Shown here: piece by piece, positions 10,173-22,888 of the stretch
Layout of the letters: each line of letters begins with the position of its first letter
Numbering within the stretch: the first letter of the stretch is position 1
Origin: Metellina segmentata
Lineage: Eukaryota > Arthropoda > Arachnida > Araneae > Tetragnathidae
DNA length: 64,000 bases
NCBI GenBank assembly: GCA_947359465.1
Contig: OX375876.1
Location: 118,849,444 to 118,913,443, forward strand
Reading direction: 5' to 3'
Made by a program: the position numbers and the translations under genes
Notes under the pieces: generated by a model
Seen by the model: the letters and a program-made list of their open reading frames with translations, nothing else
Databases searched by the model: none
What the model was told of the DNA's origin: nothing

Positions 10173-11004
10173 GCTTGCGACTAATGCCAATGTTGTTTCC
10201 TACACAATACTTAATGGCGGAAACCGTAGAAGGTGTATATTACTCGAGGCTGTTCTTCAAAAGACCTAACACCGTGGCTATGATTGCATTGGAGATTGGA
10301 GGGGTGCTTTTTACCCATGGCACGGCACTGGGTGGATGGAATGAGGAGAGGAGGAAATCGTAAATGAAGTTTAATCAAGAGGTACGGAAGAGGAAAAAAG
10401 TTGGGAATCACTGATCTCTAGAGCAGTGATTTTCAACTAAAGTACCACAAGACTGGCACTCATGTGAATTAGATGGTGAAACGATTTAAATAGTGCAAAG
10501 ATTTATTTAATTTTGATGGTTTAGTTTTGATCTTTTGATGAATATTCATAAATAATTTCAAGCAATATTCATATAAATTTTGTATTACAAAGTATCGTAA
10601 ATAAATTGTTTCAAATTGATTGTTTAAAAAAATCACTGGAGGAAAAATAATAGGTAGTCTCTATGTCTTTGCAACTCAATCTAAATTATTTTTTTGTCGA
10701 TTAGTAAAAAATATAATAAAATTTTCAGTGTGACACAGAATCTTAGCTATTAGTTTGTGTTTTGAGCAGACATGAGAATGCAAAATTTTAAAAAAGAGGA
10801 AAACCAAAATATGAAATTGAATACACGCTAGTCAGGTCTGTAGACAGGATTTCGCAAAAGTAAGATTTAATATTAGGCAGGAGGTATAATTGATTTATTG
10901 AACTTATAAATAATTAATGGTTGACCATAAATCGGGAAAAGCGGTGAATTACGAGCACATGCCAAATATCGGCCATCCGAAATAACAACATCAAGGTAGA
11001 AGGC

Positions 11005-11790
11005 TCTATATATTAAAAAAATGTTACTGCCGTTGCAGGATTGAAAACTCGCCTTTTACACTCGATTCCAAGGTTTCCCGAGAACGTACAGACAAAAAAT
11101 TACGACACTAACATGGTTTGTTCAAAATTGTACAGGGAACAAGATAAATTTACTATGCGACTGTTAGTTTAGGGTGCATTAAGTATTAAAGTAAAAAAAA
11201 GCGAAATTTTTAACGCGGGTGAACAAAAGACATAAAAAATTTCAGTCTTTAGTTGTGATTTTTTTTGGATTAGGTACCTCTCAATGGGAATTTTTGCACA
11301 TCGCCGAGTTGTTTTAGAAATTCAATTTGTGAGGTTCCTAATAATGCGTAGTATATATATTTTTAATTCTGGAAAAATAAGGACATTTTCATTACTTTTT
11401 TTTAAACACTGTCATATCTACCATATCTTATTACTATTAGTTTTTTTATTTGAAAACATCCCAGGAAACCTTAGAATGTACTCTTTCTGATGATACAATT
11501 ATTTTTGAAAATGGTTCATAAATAAATTTGATGTGATAAAAAGTATAATTTTGCAATAGTGCACAAATTGTTCCTCCGCAGATGCGCGGAGATCCAACGT
11601 CAAACGGCCTTTATGAAACCGAGGCTCACAGGAATGAAAGCCTCGATGAAATTCTCTGTGACGTCAGAGGGGAGCAGGCAGAGGTTTCACCATCGCAGGA
11701 GATTGACTCTATGAAAGAAGTGTTGGTTTGTGAAGCAACCTAAATGAGATCTGCGAAAGGGGTGTTGGTTTGAGAGCAGGGGTAGGAAAC
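11005..11790 (+). mobile_element. Truncated Helitron-related copy
   Basis: It starts TCTATATATTAAAAAAATG and closely follows the first ~330 bp of the complete Helitron at 41100, with shared blocks ATGGTTTGTTC, TAGTTTAGGGT..ATTAAGT, AGTACCTCTCAA-type text and TTTTTGCA. Near 11700-11790 it has degraded hairpin modules (GTGTTGGTTTGTGAAGCAA). The canonical CTAG end is missing, so it is 3'-decayed. Confidence 0.7.
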
Positions 11791-12869
11791 TCCAGTAGAC
11801 CTGGGCGATGTTCAAATTTTTACATTGCGATACATCTACATTCTAACATCACGATATATCATGATGTTAACCATACATTTTATACATAGTAAAAGAAAAA
11901 CCTTGTTCTTATTTTTTCTTTGCTATAAAAAATTGTGGTAGAAAAAAAAATAATAAAGTATTGTGTTGTACATTTAAGAAATACTCATTATTTAAAACAA
12001 GATTTTGAATATATGTGTGTGTGTGTTCCACACACCATATATGCTCAAGTAGATTCAAAAATTAGTTTATTTAGAATGAGAAAAACTTCAGCATAATAGA
12101 AATAAAGGGTCATTTTATTCCTCTGAGTAATGATGACAGCATATATGACCTAGATTGCCACAGAAGTTCTCAACAAAAAAGGATGCAAACAGATTGATTG
12201 TAACATCAAGAAACAAGAATTGATTTTTGGAATTGAACTTAAAATGGGCAAAATCATTTTTGTTTTAAAATTTGTAAACTATACTGAAATTCACTTTTGC
12301 TAGAAAAAATTTGGAACCGAAAGTCATCTTCAGGACACAAAAGGTTTTTTTTGACAAATTCCTCATTAAATTAAAAAAGAAATGAAAACAGGCCGTTAAA
12401 TTCCCAAATTTTGCAAAATTATTTGATTCTTAAGTACTTTTTAAAAAAAACATTAACTAATTGCAAAATGTAATATAAAGACCATGATAAATTCAGCAAG
12501 TAGAGAAGAATTATTCGTTCCCTCGTAGTTTGAAACTTTAATTTTCAATCTTTATACCCTTATTTAAAAAATAATAATAATAATAAATCAACGCAAAAAT
12601 CGTAAAAATAATTAATATAAAAGATTCTTATTAGTAAGCCTTTCATCGCGGCATCGAAAAGCTAAGTACCGAAAATCGCACATGCGCATGAATAAACATC
12701 GTAATCGTTATGTCGGTCTAAATCAAAACCAAAACCCAAATTTTTCCACAATGACGCTAAAAAACCACGAAATTTCCGTTGGAAACTGATTGTGATTAGG
12801 CAACTCAGATATCACGCATGCGCTAAGAAAGTATCGAAATCGTTGGTTCTGAGCGACAACATTGTGACA

Positions 12870-13780
12870 CCGGAAAACCGTGAGATCAGGGAAAATCACC
12901 ATGTCACGATGACCGCGAGATCTGCGCTAGCTAAAGCTACGGTTTCCTAAGAAAGCGGAGCCGTAATGTTGCTGTGGATGACGTCACTAAAACTTTGTTT
13001 ATACAAACAGATGGCGTTGGTTTCCTAGAGAGCGTTTGCGAGCGTAACGAATATTAGGGGAGCCGCCATTTGCATGACGATCGTCATAGCGGTGTCAAAC
13101 AGTTGAGGTACGTTTTTCTCTTGTAACCGCAACATTTCATTTCCTGCGCTAAACGATTCAAGCGGAGGGAAGTAAAACAAACAAATATTTTTGACTGGCA
13201 TTAATTAGTTCGTTTTTGTAAAATCGGGATCGTTAAAGATAGTTTGAAAATTTCAACGGATTTGAAATCTGCCGGAAAATTTTACACCAGAACAATACCT
13301 TAAATATCATTTTCTTGAAAAAAATAATTAATTGTTTGGTAAAAAAATAATTAAATAATCAAATGGTAAATAATTGAAAAATAAATCTGTTTTTGGTATC
13401 GCTCTGGCGTAGAATTTTACGCTGATTTGAAATTTTCACTCTATCTTCAACGATCCCGAAGTTAGAAACTTGGACAAGAGAATGAAAAAGAAACCTTTGT
13501 TTTGTTTCTCGAATAAAATAAACCACGAAAGCCTTCTGTATTGCCTATTCTCCACAGTATTCTGTCCGTCTAAGTTGACACCTCTGGTCTCTGTTAAGAC
13601 GGCCGCACTGTTATATCCGCGGCATCATGACGTATCACGGCTGCTATATAACGGCTCCGCTTTCTTGGGAAACCGTAGCTTGGATAGCTGTGTAAGATCG
13701 AAAATAATCGCGAGACCTGCGCTAGCTAAGGAATGGCTGTGTGAGATCGAGAAAAATCGGGATTTCACGATGCAATCTTG
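12870..13780. repeat. Local inverted and direct repeat cluster
   Basis: Arms at 12934-12967 and 13648-13681 are near-perfect inverted copies (about 34 bp, core AAGAAAGCGGAGCCGT). Just outside, CTGCGCTAGCTAA recurs in direct orientation at about 12921 and 13718, and GTGAGATC followed by CACGATG recurs at about 12880 and 13740. The block from about 13139 to 13300 also matches 43500-43650 (blocks TTTCCTGCGCT, TTTTTGACTGGCATT, TTTGTAAAATCGGGATC, CAACGGATTTGAAATCTG). Confidence 0.7.
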
Positions 13781-14273
13781 AAAATCAGAAATCGGTGTGG
13801 CGATGTCGACCTTACAGCAGTTTTTCAAAGCTTGAAATATACTCTCATTGGCTAGAAACACTAATGACGTCATATTCCTAAAAACGGCCAAAATCACGTT
13901 AGAAAAACGCGGAAAATTACTGAAAAGCGGGAAAAACATGAAAACCCCCACAAAAGCGGAAATCCGCGGAAACGCGGAAGATTCTCATGCCTGGTTTTGA
14001 GATGAAAAAGGTTGAAAATCACTGATCTCGAGTTTCTATCTTTTGTTCATTTTTAGGCTTTAATTTCAATAAAAATGCTTTCATTTTCAAATTACACCAA
14101 TGTAATTACTCTGTTCATATTTTCTTTGGTCTCCCAATTTGTGTATAAACTTCATTTGTTCTTGTAAAATGAGTAAAGTTTTGGATTTTAGACAAACTTA
14201 AAAAATTATAAAAGGAACCTACAAAAAACCAATTGTTGAAGGTAATTGATTGATTTTTAATGATTTGTTTCAG

Positions 14274-14413
14274 ATGTGATTCGTTCAGGGATAGGAGCTC
14301 TGGTTTGGGCAGCTGGTCTCATATCGTGGATTGTGGTGTTTCGACTAAAAAGAGCAGAATGGGGGGAGACTGCAGATAATTTGTCATTCATCATACCAAT
14401 GGGAATTCCATGA
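14274..14413 (+). CDS. PSENEN: PEN-2 (gamma-secretase subunit), last exon
   Basis: The acceptor TTGTTTCAG ends at 14273. Joined to the one nt carried from 4929, the exon reads YVIRSGIGALVWAAGLISW, then IVVFRLKRAEWGETADNLSF, and ends IIPMGIP with TGA at 14411-14413. This matches the PEN-2 C-terminal half: the hydrophobic helix ending in (S/T)SWI, then the conserved RxxWGxxxDxLSFxIPxGxP tail needed for complex stability. With the upstream exon it gives about 80 residues; adding a normal first exon would give the usual length near 101. The intron before it is 9.3 kb and full of transposons, but both splice sites are intact. Confidence 0.95.
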
Positions 14414-14815
14414 TATATTAAATAATTTAGGAGAGATTGTGTGTATTTTTTAATTTTTATAACAATTGTATAATACCCTCCAGAATCTGAAACAAAATCT
14501 GTAATTAGTTTAAACGAAATTCATAATTTTTGTAATTTCGATTCATTTTACTGTATCAAAATATTTCTACAAAAGCTAGTTTTTCTTATTCCATTTACTG
14601 ATTGATTGAAAGATGGAAATTAACATCAAACTTGGACATTCTTTGTTAGTGTGAATACATTTTTAGTTGTATTTATTGTTCATCACTCATTTTCCATTCA
14701 AATGTATAAAAGCTCTTTTTACTCTGGATTCATTTTCAAATTTTATAAAATGTATTTTTTTTGTTCAATGTGATATGCAAAAAAATAAAGATGTATGGGT
14801 GGAATGTGTTTCTGT
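14414..14815 (+). other. PEN-2 3'UTR with poly(A) signal
   Basis: A canonical AATAAA lies at 14784-14789, about 370 nt past the stop, followed by a G/T-rich stretch (GGAATGTGTTTCTGTC, 14801-14816) typical of a downstream cleavage element. Part of this UTR (14570-14713) is duplicated at 6625-6765. Confidence 0.7.
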
Positions 14816-16224
14816 CATTGTTGATAAACTGTAGAATTTAAATAGAAAAACTAAAGTTGGTTAATGATGCAGGTATTTCACATATATAATTTCCATAGAG
14901 GAAGTATAAAGAATATTAACAATCATAACCTTTTTATGTGCCCAAAACTAGTAGTAACATGATTCTTAGACTACTTTTTCGTCTGCTGGGTGGAAATAAA
15001 TATTGATCATCTGATTGGTCCACAGGATGAGAGAAGGTCTTTCATGGTCTGCATGCAATAGTAAACTGGCGATTTCACCATTTTTGTCGCCACTCTAAAG
15101 CGATGTGTTTTCGCACAGTTAAATTGTCATAAGTTGTTAAATGGGCAATAAGGTGTCAAATCGGCAAACCAAGTAAAATTTTCAGATCCATCACATGACT
15201 GCTAGTCGACATGTTGGTCGCACTTTTCAACAGCAATGTTCAGTCTACTTATATTTCATGTCTATGGTACTTTCAATATTTAAAGTGTTTAAGAATTAAT
15301 ACAATAGCTGTTTATAAATGTACAAGACAACATTGTCTTTTAGTTATAGGTTTGTATTACAGGGGAAAAAAATTAGATTTATTATTAAAATTGAGAATAG
15401 TAAATGTGTGATGTAATTGAAAACTAAATCAAATATGCTACATAAAATTATTCTTTCAAATAGTTTTTATTTCATATATATCCTATAATTTCACTTTACA
15501 GCATTTGTGCACTTTTTATGGAATGCTAAATTATGTAATACTCACAATTTCCTTTTGAATATCACAACTCTTACCAAGTAAATGTATGCTTTAAAATAAA
15601 TAAAATGGCACATTTACAGACAAATTTATGTTTAACCATCACCAAAAATACAAGCTAGATCAATCAAGAGTTAAAAATATACAACTGCATAAAAGGCAAT
15701 CCAACTTTTATTAATTGTAAAATTTTCGATTTCTATCTTTGTAAAATGGCGGACACCATTGAAAATATTTTTTACCAAACCACATTCTCTAGAAGAAAGC
15801 ACAAAGTATAAAATAAAAGGAAGACACATTTGATATAGTATAAAAATTGTGCGTAGAGAAATCAAAAGAAAAACTACTTTGATCTAAAGCAGATCTGGGT
15901 TTGAAGATTTTCAAAATATGAAATTAAAACATTTTATATGCAAAACACAATGTTTATATTATCTTCTTGTACGTTAAAACTTTTGTGAGATTTTAAAGAA
16001 AATATATTTTTGAGAAAATTGTAAATTGGTGAATTTTACTATATTGCATTGACCTTTAGAAGCAGTTTTAAGGAGCATGACACACATAATATTTTATTAG
16101 CATTTGAGAATTGCATTTTCCATTTTTAGTGTTTATGCTTTTTAAATTATAAAATGCTTGCTTTTTTTCGTAAATCCCCAGTTAATAAATATTTATTATT
16201 TTATGCCAAAGTAAACTGTTTACA

Positions 16225-17120
16225 TATTGCAATATAAATGAAATTACATCAAATTAGATGCTTTACAACATATTGTGTAGGAAAGTAAGCCATCAATACA
16301 AAACATTTAAGTAATGATTACCATTGATTTACTTAGAACTAGAACTAATTAATATTTAAAAACTATTTTGATAGGGTGAAATTACTCAAATCAACTGAAG
16401 TAATATTACTCATCAGGGTTCCTAATCTAACATGAAATAAATTCCAAATACTTTTCAATAATATTCAAGAACCTAGTTTTGGGTGTAACAATCACTTTTG
16501 TGAGACTAAATAAAATTAAAAGTTAGTGCAAAAATATGTTAAATTAAATAAGCAAATACTTCAAGAGAATCTTACAAATTAAAAGGCAAGACTGGCGACG
16601 ATGTGGATATCTTTTAGCCTTATCTATCACGGCTCAAGTTTAAATAAGATATTAAATTCCCGAGAAATTGCTCATGCACAGCAAATATGTGCAAGCGATA
16701 TTTATACAAAACAAACCCTTAGTTTTTGTATAAATTTCATTTGTCAGCATGTAAAATCAAATTAATATTAACCAGCATGCGATAGTACAATTAAATTCAT
16801 GAGTTCATCTATACCTTTTAATTTTTTTTAGTTCTGTTTAGAATTAGTAATTTAGATGTAATGTTTAAGGCTTGGGGTTTAATTTTCTGCATTTTATATA
16901 TTACAATATAAATAAAATTGCTTCCAATTAGATAATTTACAGCTGTACAACATATTGAGTAGGAAAGTTACTCAAATGCTTTAGCATTGATGACTAATGA
17001 CTACCATAGATAATTACTTAGAACTAGTACTGATTAATATATAAGAAGTATTTGATAGTGTAAAATTAGTCAAAATCAACGGAAATAATATTTTTCATTA
17101 GGGTTCCCATGAAAATAATT
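16225..17120. repeat. Diverged ~230-bp direct duplication
   Basis: 16225-16450 aligns with about 16900-17115 in the same orientation. Ordered shared words: CAATATAAAT, AATTAGAT, TACAACATATTG, GTAGGAAAGT, TACTTAGAACTAG followed by TAATAT, TTTGATAG, and CATYAGGGTTCC. The copies are about 670 bp apart and clearly diverged. Confidence 0.75.
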
Positions 17121-17363
17121 AAATGAGATTTCTCTGAGACAGATGCATTTTTGAGCTATGATATTTACTGACTTACTCAGCTGAGTATTTTGAGTTGTAA
17201 ATATTCATAAACAATGAAGCATATCCATGGTATGTATCAACACACACTCCTTATTTATGATTACTCCACAAAAGAAAATAAGTACTTGAATTACAAAAGA
17301 GCAATTTCTAAAGTATGTTGAATTCTTATTTTAACAGGTATAATAGTTAGTAGTAATAAGTCA

Positions 17364-17441
17364 CTATAAGTAAAAGAAACATGCTTGACTTAAGCAGTTA
17401 GGCTATAAGTAAAAGGAACATGCTTGACATAAGCGGTTAGG
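17364..17441. repeat. Two-copy 39-bp tandem repeat
   Basis: 17364-17402 and 17403-17441 are adjacent copies starting CTATAAGTAAAAG and ending GGTTAGG or AGTTAGG, with three differences. A palindromic cluster (CCATGGTACCATGG) follows near 17548. Confidence 0.85.
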
Positions 17442-20400
17442 CTATACAAAACAAAGCATGAGTAAAATTCAAGAACGAAACAAAATTTTGGCAGTCTGAA
17501 GAGTTTTCTAGTGCCTTGGAAATCGAAAATTTATGTGTGTGTGGACCATGGTACCATGGGACCATGGTCTTTCATAAATGATAAAATTATTGGCAAATTA
17601 TATTCATTTTCATGCAAATAATCCAAATTAGTAAAATTCCTACAGTCCCAAACAAATAATTTCTAAATAAACATTTTTTCCCCCTTCATTTCTACCATTT
17701 TGAGATTCTTTTGTAAATAAAAATTTTGCTTGTAAAATGAAAAAATATATATAAAATCACAGGGTTTAAAATGGTGTGTGATCAGCTAATTTTACAAATA
17801 AAATACTCTGAAACATATTTTAACACAACAATAAAATTTGTTCCATAAGTAAAATAATGCTTGATAGTAGTAAACAAGAAATGAAAATAATTGTATAGTA
17901 AACAAGTTTCAATAACTACAAATAGAATGCAAAAATAGAAAGACAAAATAATAAACTGTATAATTTTCAAATCAATTGAGTTTTCATCTTCAAATATAAT
18001 GTATTAAAAACAAGTACGGTCATCTCAGTAGATTCTAATCCAAAGATTGATACAATTTAAAAATTTGAATAAACCACTAAACACAATCAGGTCTGCCTAC
18101 AAAAAATTATATGCTCTGAGTACAGTTCTTCAGTAATTTCTGCAAATACTACATAATACAATTATACCAATGAAATTAAAATCTTGTCTACTTTTTTAAA
18201 TGGTATTTTCTATTTTAAGAGTAAGAAAATATTTCATTTAATGTTCACAGATAAAAATCAAATAAAATTTATAATACATGCTTGAAGGAAAACAACCATC
18301 TTCATTTGTTGAAGTCCATTTTTTTAATACATTTATCAACTTTCATTTGATTGTAAAGTATACTTACATGAATAAATCAAAAAGAGAGTTAATAATTCAG
18401 CAATTAAAAACGAAATTAAATTATCACAATTAGGCAAATAAAAGAATGAAGAAAAATAGTTTTCAAAAATTTCTTAGGGGGAATATGACCTCTATAAACA
18501 TGCATTCAGAGAGAATATACTTTTATCTTGTAGTATTTTAAAATGTACTAAAAACACTTTTTCATTTGTTTTTCACTGAAATCGTGCTGGATGACAGATA
18601 GATTGCAACATCCAAAATTAAATATTGTGTGCCATGAGTTGAATTCCTTTCTGTAAAGTATGTGCATCCATTGAACTGATTCATAATGAAAACTGACAGA
18701 ATTTTAGTTTACAAGACAGGATTTCATGAAAATTTGATGAATCCATAACTCTAATGCAGTAAAAGCTCAAACACTATTGTAGCGGAAAACACTTGATTTT
18801 TCCCCAAGAGTTTTGATTAAAAACCATGGAATTCTGCAAAGTAGTCCTTTACGAACTGCTCAATTAAGCCAAATAAATCCAAAACAAACCAGCATCAATC
18901 TCTTGTACATACAATATTGTTTGGGGAAAGCATTGACTTGATATGAAAATGCTGTTTTCATACATTTATAAGACATTATGACATGATCTCACATTCCTGA
19001 AAACTTAATATTAATCGAAACATTTCTAACAAAAGTTAAAACTTTTAAGGTTTTCAGTTTCTTATGAGAAAGGGAGGAACACTGAAACCTAGTAAATTTG
19101 AATTTATGACTTCAATATTTAACTTACATTTTGTGGGAAGGACCCTATAATCAAGATAGTTAACAGTTACAAAAACTGTACTACGGTTAATTTACTATAA
19201 TTTCTTAGTACAGTTCATTTAATGCTATTTTTCTAAACCATCACAGACATTTGAATAAGATTATAACAGAGCAATTAATACTGGAGGGTTACACAGAATT
19301 TAAAATAAACACATTGAGATTATTTGATTTAGAAATTTTGGCTGTCTGCATTTTCTAAAACATTCTAGTTTTCTTTCTCTCTTCATGCAAAATAATTATT
19401 TTGCAAAAAAAAAAAGGTAAGCAAGGCAAACAGAAAACAAATATAATAGTCATACATTTCTTAAAATCACTCGTTTCATCACTCAAAACAATAGTATATG
19501 CTTAACAGAATAAATCCGTCAATTAACATTGTTTTTTTAAATGCAATATAAAAAATAAATGTGTAGATCTAGAACAATCAAATAAATAAAATACCTGAAA
19601 ATAGTTGATTTCCCAAAATAAACTAATGAAATTAAGCCTCATCTGGTGGACTAAAATGTTAATTAGTGATCTAATAATATTTATAAAATTAATACCATAC
19701 ACAGTTAATTAATATCGATAAAATGAAATTAAACATTTGGTGACAAAACACGACTATTGAAAAAGTAAAAATGAAACATCAAACAGCATATTTTGTTAAA
19801 TGTGTCCTTTTGATACGAATAGGAATTACAAGGTACCTATACAAAAATGCACAAAAGTTCTTTTGGTTTTATAATATTTTAAAAAGCACCGTTTTAAAAT
19901 TGGAAGCTGTGCATCTGCAAACTAAAATTTTGGCTATAAAATTTCGAAAATATTTTGAGTAATAATTTACAAAGTTGAATATCATTGATTATTTAATTAC
20001 CATAATAATATCACTTCATCATTACAGCATAATCTATCAATTAGCTTTAAAATTATATTTTTGCTACCAAAGCTAAAGTAAAAGACAATTAGATGATTAA
20101 AAAACATTAGTTTGATCAAATTACTTCTGTATTAGTCTGCAGCTGTATCTGCAAAGGTGAAATAATTGTATTTGACAACAAAAAAAAAGGAAAATATAGC
20201 CAGAGGAACTTCATACATAGAGGTCATATATCCATACATGACTCAGCACCATCGAAAACTTGTGCTACTTGACTGTAAATTGTTTCGTTTTGTCCCACAG
20301 ATCTCTGCAAAAAGTTGCACATGATAATAAATGGAGCAACAACTATTTTTTGAAAAAATAAAAAATACTGATTTAGCATCATGAATGTTACAGAAATTGA

Positions 20401-20745
20401 CTTCTAACTAAAATGCTCGAAAATCACAGCACATGTTGAAAAATATACTTCTCTCAGATAAAGTTTCATTTTCCATGTGCATAGAGATTCTTTTCCTCTT
20501 AAAAATATCTGTAATAGAGATACATATTTCAATACAAGAATCATAATGGGTAAAATTTATCCTTAATTTTACAGAACTTGCTAACAAATCAATAGCGTAC
20601 AAAATGATGCGGATTGTTGAATTACTTGTGAAAATATATATGGGACGAAGATTTGGCAAATTACTAAAGGACTTAAGAAACATTACATGAATAATGGAGT
20701 TTCCAAATCAAATGGTTGAATCTCCTCCAAATGATAATGATAATT

Positions 20746-20864
20746 TTAGTTAACGTCATACTAGAGCAACACAACAGGCTATTGACGACGGTTCGGGATC
20801 AATCCCTTAAGGGAAAGATCAGAGGACAACATCTCATAATTTTGAACCACGGTCAGATGACGTC
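20746..20864 (-). repeat. Partial SINE copy (family of 62706-63022)
   Basis: It matches the start of the 62706 element: TAGTTAACGTC, TACTAGAGCAACACAAC, GGCTATT..ACGACGG, GGGATCAATCCCTT, TTTTGAACCACGGTCAGATG. The tRNA-like head seen at 62940-63020 is missing, so this is a truncated copy. Confidence 0.75.
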
Positions 20865-21960
20865 TTCAATATGAATAATATACAATAAATACATATCAAT
20901 TTCTGAGAACAGAAATAAATATGGGCTTTTAAATCACTACATAGCAAAAAAGGAGCGGCTTTATATATTATGCAAATAATGCAGCTTTCATGAATTGAAG
21001 CTTTTTGACTAAACCTGTAAATAGAACTCTATGTGGGCAAGACCTTCTAGTATAGAATATGCTCTGCATTTGACAGGGGGTAAATTTTACATTTACTAGA
21101 AGTCTCTTTCCAGTTTTACATAATTTTCTCGTGTTTGTATAAAGTATCAAAAATTTTAAATCAGCACTGAAAATTGATTTTTAACGTGAAGGATGAAAGT
21201 TTTAAGTACAAGTTTGGTTATTATCCACTGTCAAATGTAGAAAATACTCAGTAATAATCCAGGCAACTTGAATGAATTTATGGGAATTTATTGCTTGAAA
21301 TAAGGTTCTGTATGTATGTATATTTTAATCTTTTTAAAAGAAATTTGTTAAATTAAAATATAGAATTTGGCCGAAGATGACAGTAGTTCAAAACTTTGCT
21401 TTGCATACAAAGGACTAGGTATATAAGATACAACGACTTAAAATCTGAATAAAATGTTTTTCTCACAAAATTGTGAAATTCATTGAAAATCTATCTTCAC
21501 GCAAAACTGTAGTTTTAGGCTGTTTAAATAAAGTCTGTCTAAAAGTGAAGGACTTTTTACAAACTAAATTAAATTTTGGTATTTTTTAAGCACTTTCAAG
21601 GACACTGAGTGAGGAAATAAAATTCAAGTGCTTTTTAGAACAAACTATGCATTGCAAACAATAGATTAAAAAACAGTAACAATAGAAGGTAAAACGTTTT
21701 CTAGATTGAAAGCATCAGTAAAACTTTTACGTCTGAACGCCCCTTACCATAAAACACAACATAAATACATGAACTAATGTGTATTAGAAATATCTGTATG
21801 TCACAATAACTAGTATTATTTGTATTTAAAAGTGATTAAGTAAAATTTCACATTTTTATCAACTGCAGAAACCTTACAAAACATTAGTGTTTTAATACCA
21901 AACTCTGAACACATCCACTGCAAAAATACATATTCAGTTTATTTATAAATTTTTTTTTAT

Positions 21961-22290
21961 CCTATGCCCAGCTCAAGGCCTTTCGGCCATATGCTGTCTT
22001 GCCGTCCAATAGAGCGAATAAAGTCCTTGGGGAGAAGTATCCCTGGTGTCAATGTCCTGTAAATTAGAGCACTCTGCAAGGTGTTGTCTGTTCATAAGAC
22101 CATCGCAAGAAAGCGGACAGATCGGGGAGGTAGCCACCCCAATCCTACGTAGGTGTTATTGGAGATAGTCATGTCCGGTTAACAAGCGGAAACAGGCCAC
22201 TCCCATCCCTCTTGGTATATCAGTAGGGATACTTCCCTTGTTACTCAATAGGCAATCCCAACTCCTTCCCTGTATATCCCTCTGATACTG
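21961..22290 (-). pseudogene. Jockey-like non-LTR retrotransposon 3' ORF2 fragment
   Basis: The minus strand has one nearly open frame of about 110 codons. It contains GMGVACFRLLTGHDYLQ, then a TAA, then HLRRIGVATSPICPLSC and NRQHLAECSNL. This is the end of an RNase H-type ORF2 with its C-terminal zinc-knuckle block (RLxTGHxxLxxHLxRIGxxxSPxCPLC ... QHLxxCxxL), found in arthropod jockey-clade LINEs. A second stop follows near the C-terminus. It is a 5'-truncated dead fragment in the region after the coracle stop; base composition is less AT-rich than its surroundings. Confidence 0.85.
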
Positions 22291-22888
22291 CAGTTTTCTT
22301 TGTTTCTTGAACTGAGATTTTATGTAAGTCCTTCAGTTCCGCAAAGGGAGAGGTGGAGAAGGTTGGGGCAGGGAGAGGGCCGATTTAGCTAATCAATATT
22401 CAGTTTATGAGTACCTTCACATTGCATCCAAAACTGTATGTTACATACCATTTAAACTACTGTCAGGATTACACAGCATGGGTGTTCATAGAGCTTATTT
22501 ACAAGTAGACGAAAGAAAAAAACAATCAATCTTCTATTTAGAAAGTTGTATCTTTTAGTGTTTTATCTAGAAGAGGGGGTTGCAGAAAATCCGATGAAGC
22601 TATAGTAGCTTTTTGATCTTTTATGATTCTGCTCAAAATAAGGTTTGGGTTTTTTTATGGATTTCAAGTGGATGGTAGCAGGGAATGAAATATTTCGATT
22701 GCTTGATCGAAATATTAAAAATTTGTAAAAAAAGGCAGACACATCCTTAAATTGGTAAAATTAAGTGGAAATCCGTAAAAGTTGGCAAGTATGTGAAAGC
22801 ATAAACCAATATGTTCAATTTCTGATACAATTAATCGAAAACACACCACTAAAAGTTGAGAATACTTACTTTATACAAGTAACACAGA

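Larger units (their letters stand above)
7525..10413. mobile_element. Non-autonomous hAT element carrying other transposons
   Basis: The left end reads CAGCGGTTCCCAACCTG. The right end, reverse complemented, reads CAGTGATTCCCAACTTT, a Charlie-like hAT terminus. ATCTAGAG precedes the left end (7517-7524) and ATCTCTAGAG follows the right end (10414-10423). No hAT transposase remains. The interior holds the Helitron at 8035-8614 and Tc1-like pieces at 8620-10172. The next hAT-ended element starts ten bases later and shares this target sequence. Confidence 0.7.
10424..14024. mobile_element. Second hAT-ended composite element
   Basis: The left end is CAGTGATTTTCAACTAAAG and the right end, reverse complemented, is CAGTGATTTTCAACCTTTTT. 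The right flank ATCTCGAG (14025-14032) matches the outer left flank ATCTAGAG (7517-7524) at 7 of 8 positions, while the junction with the first element is ATCTCTAGAG. The interior has Helitron-derived sequence (11005-11790) and an inverted/direct repeat cluster (12870-13780), and no transposase. Confidence 0.65.
14821..22888. other. AT-rich convergent intergenic/3'UTR region
   Basis: About 8 kb between the 3' ends of PEN-2 (+) and the coracle homologue (-). No supported coding exon. The part next to 22888 must include the coracle 3'UTR, whose end I cannot fix because minus-strand AATAAA hexamers are numerous. Contents listed separately: a duplicated segment, a small tandem repeat, a SINE piece and a LINE fragment. 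Confidence 0.6.

Noticed and set aside
13470..13951. ORFs of 103 (+) and 108 (-) codons on opposite strands
   Set aside because: They overlap in the inverted/direct repeat cluster of a transposon and match no protein family.
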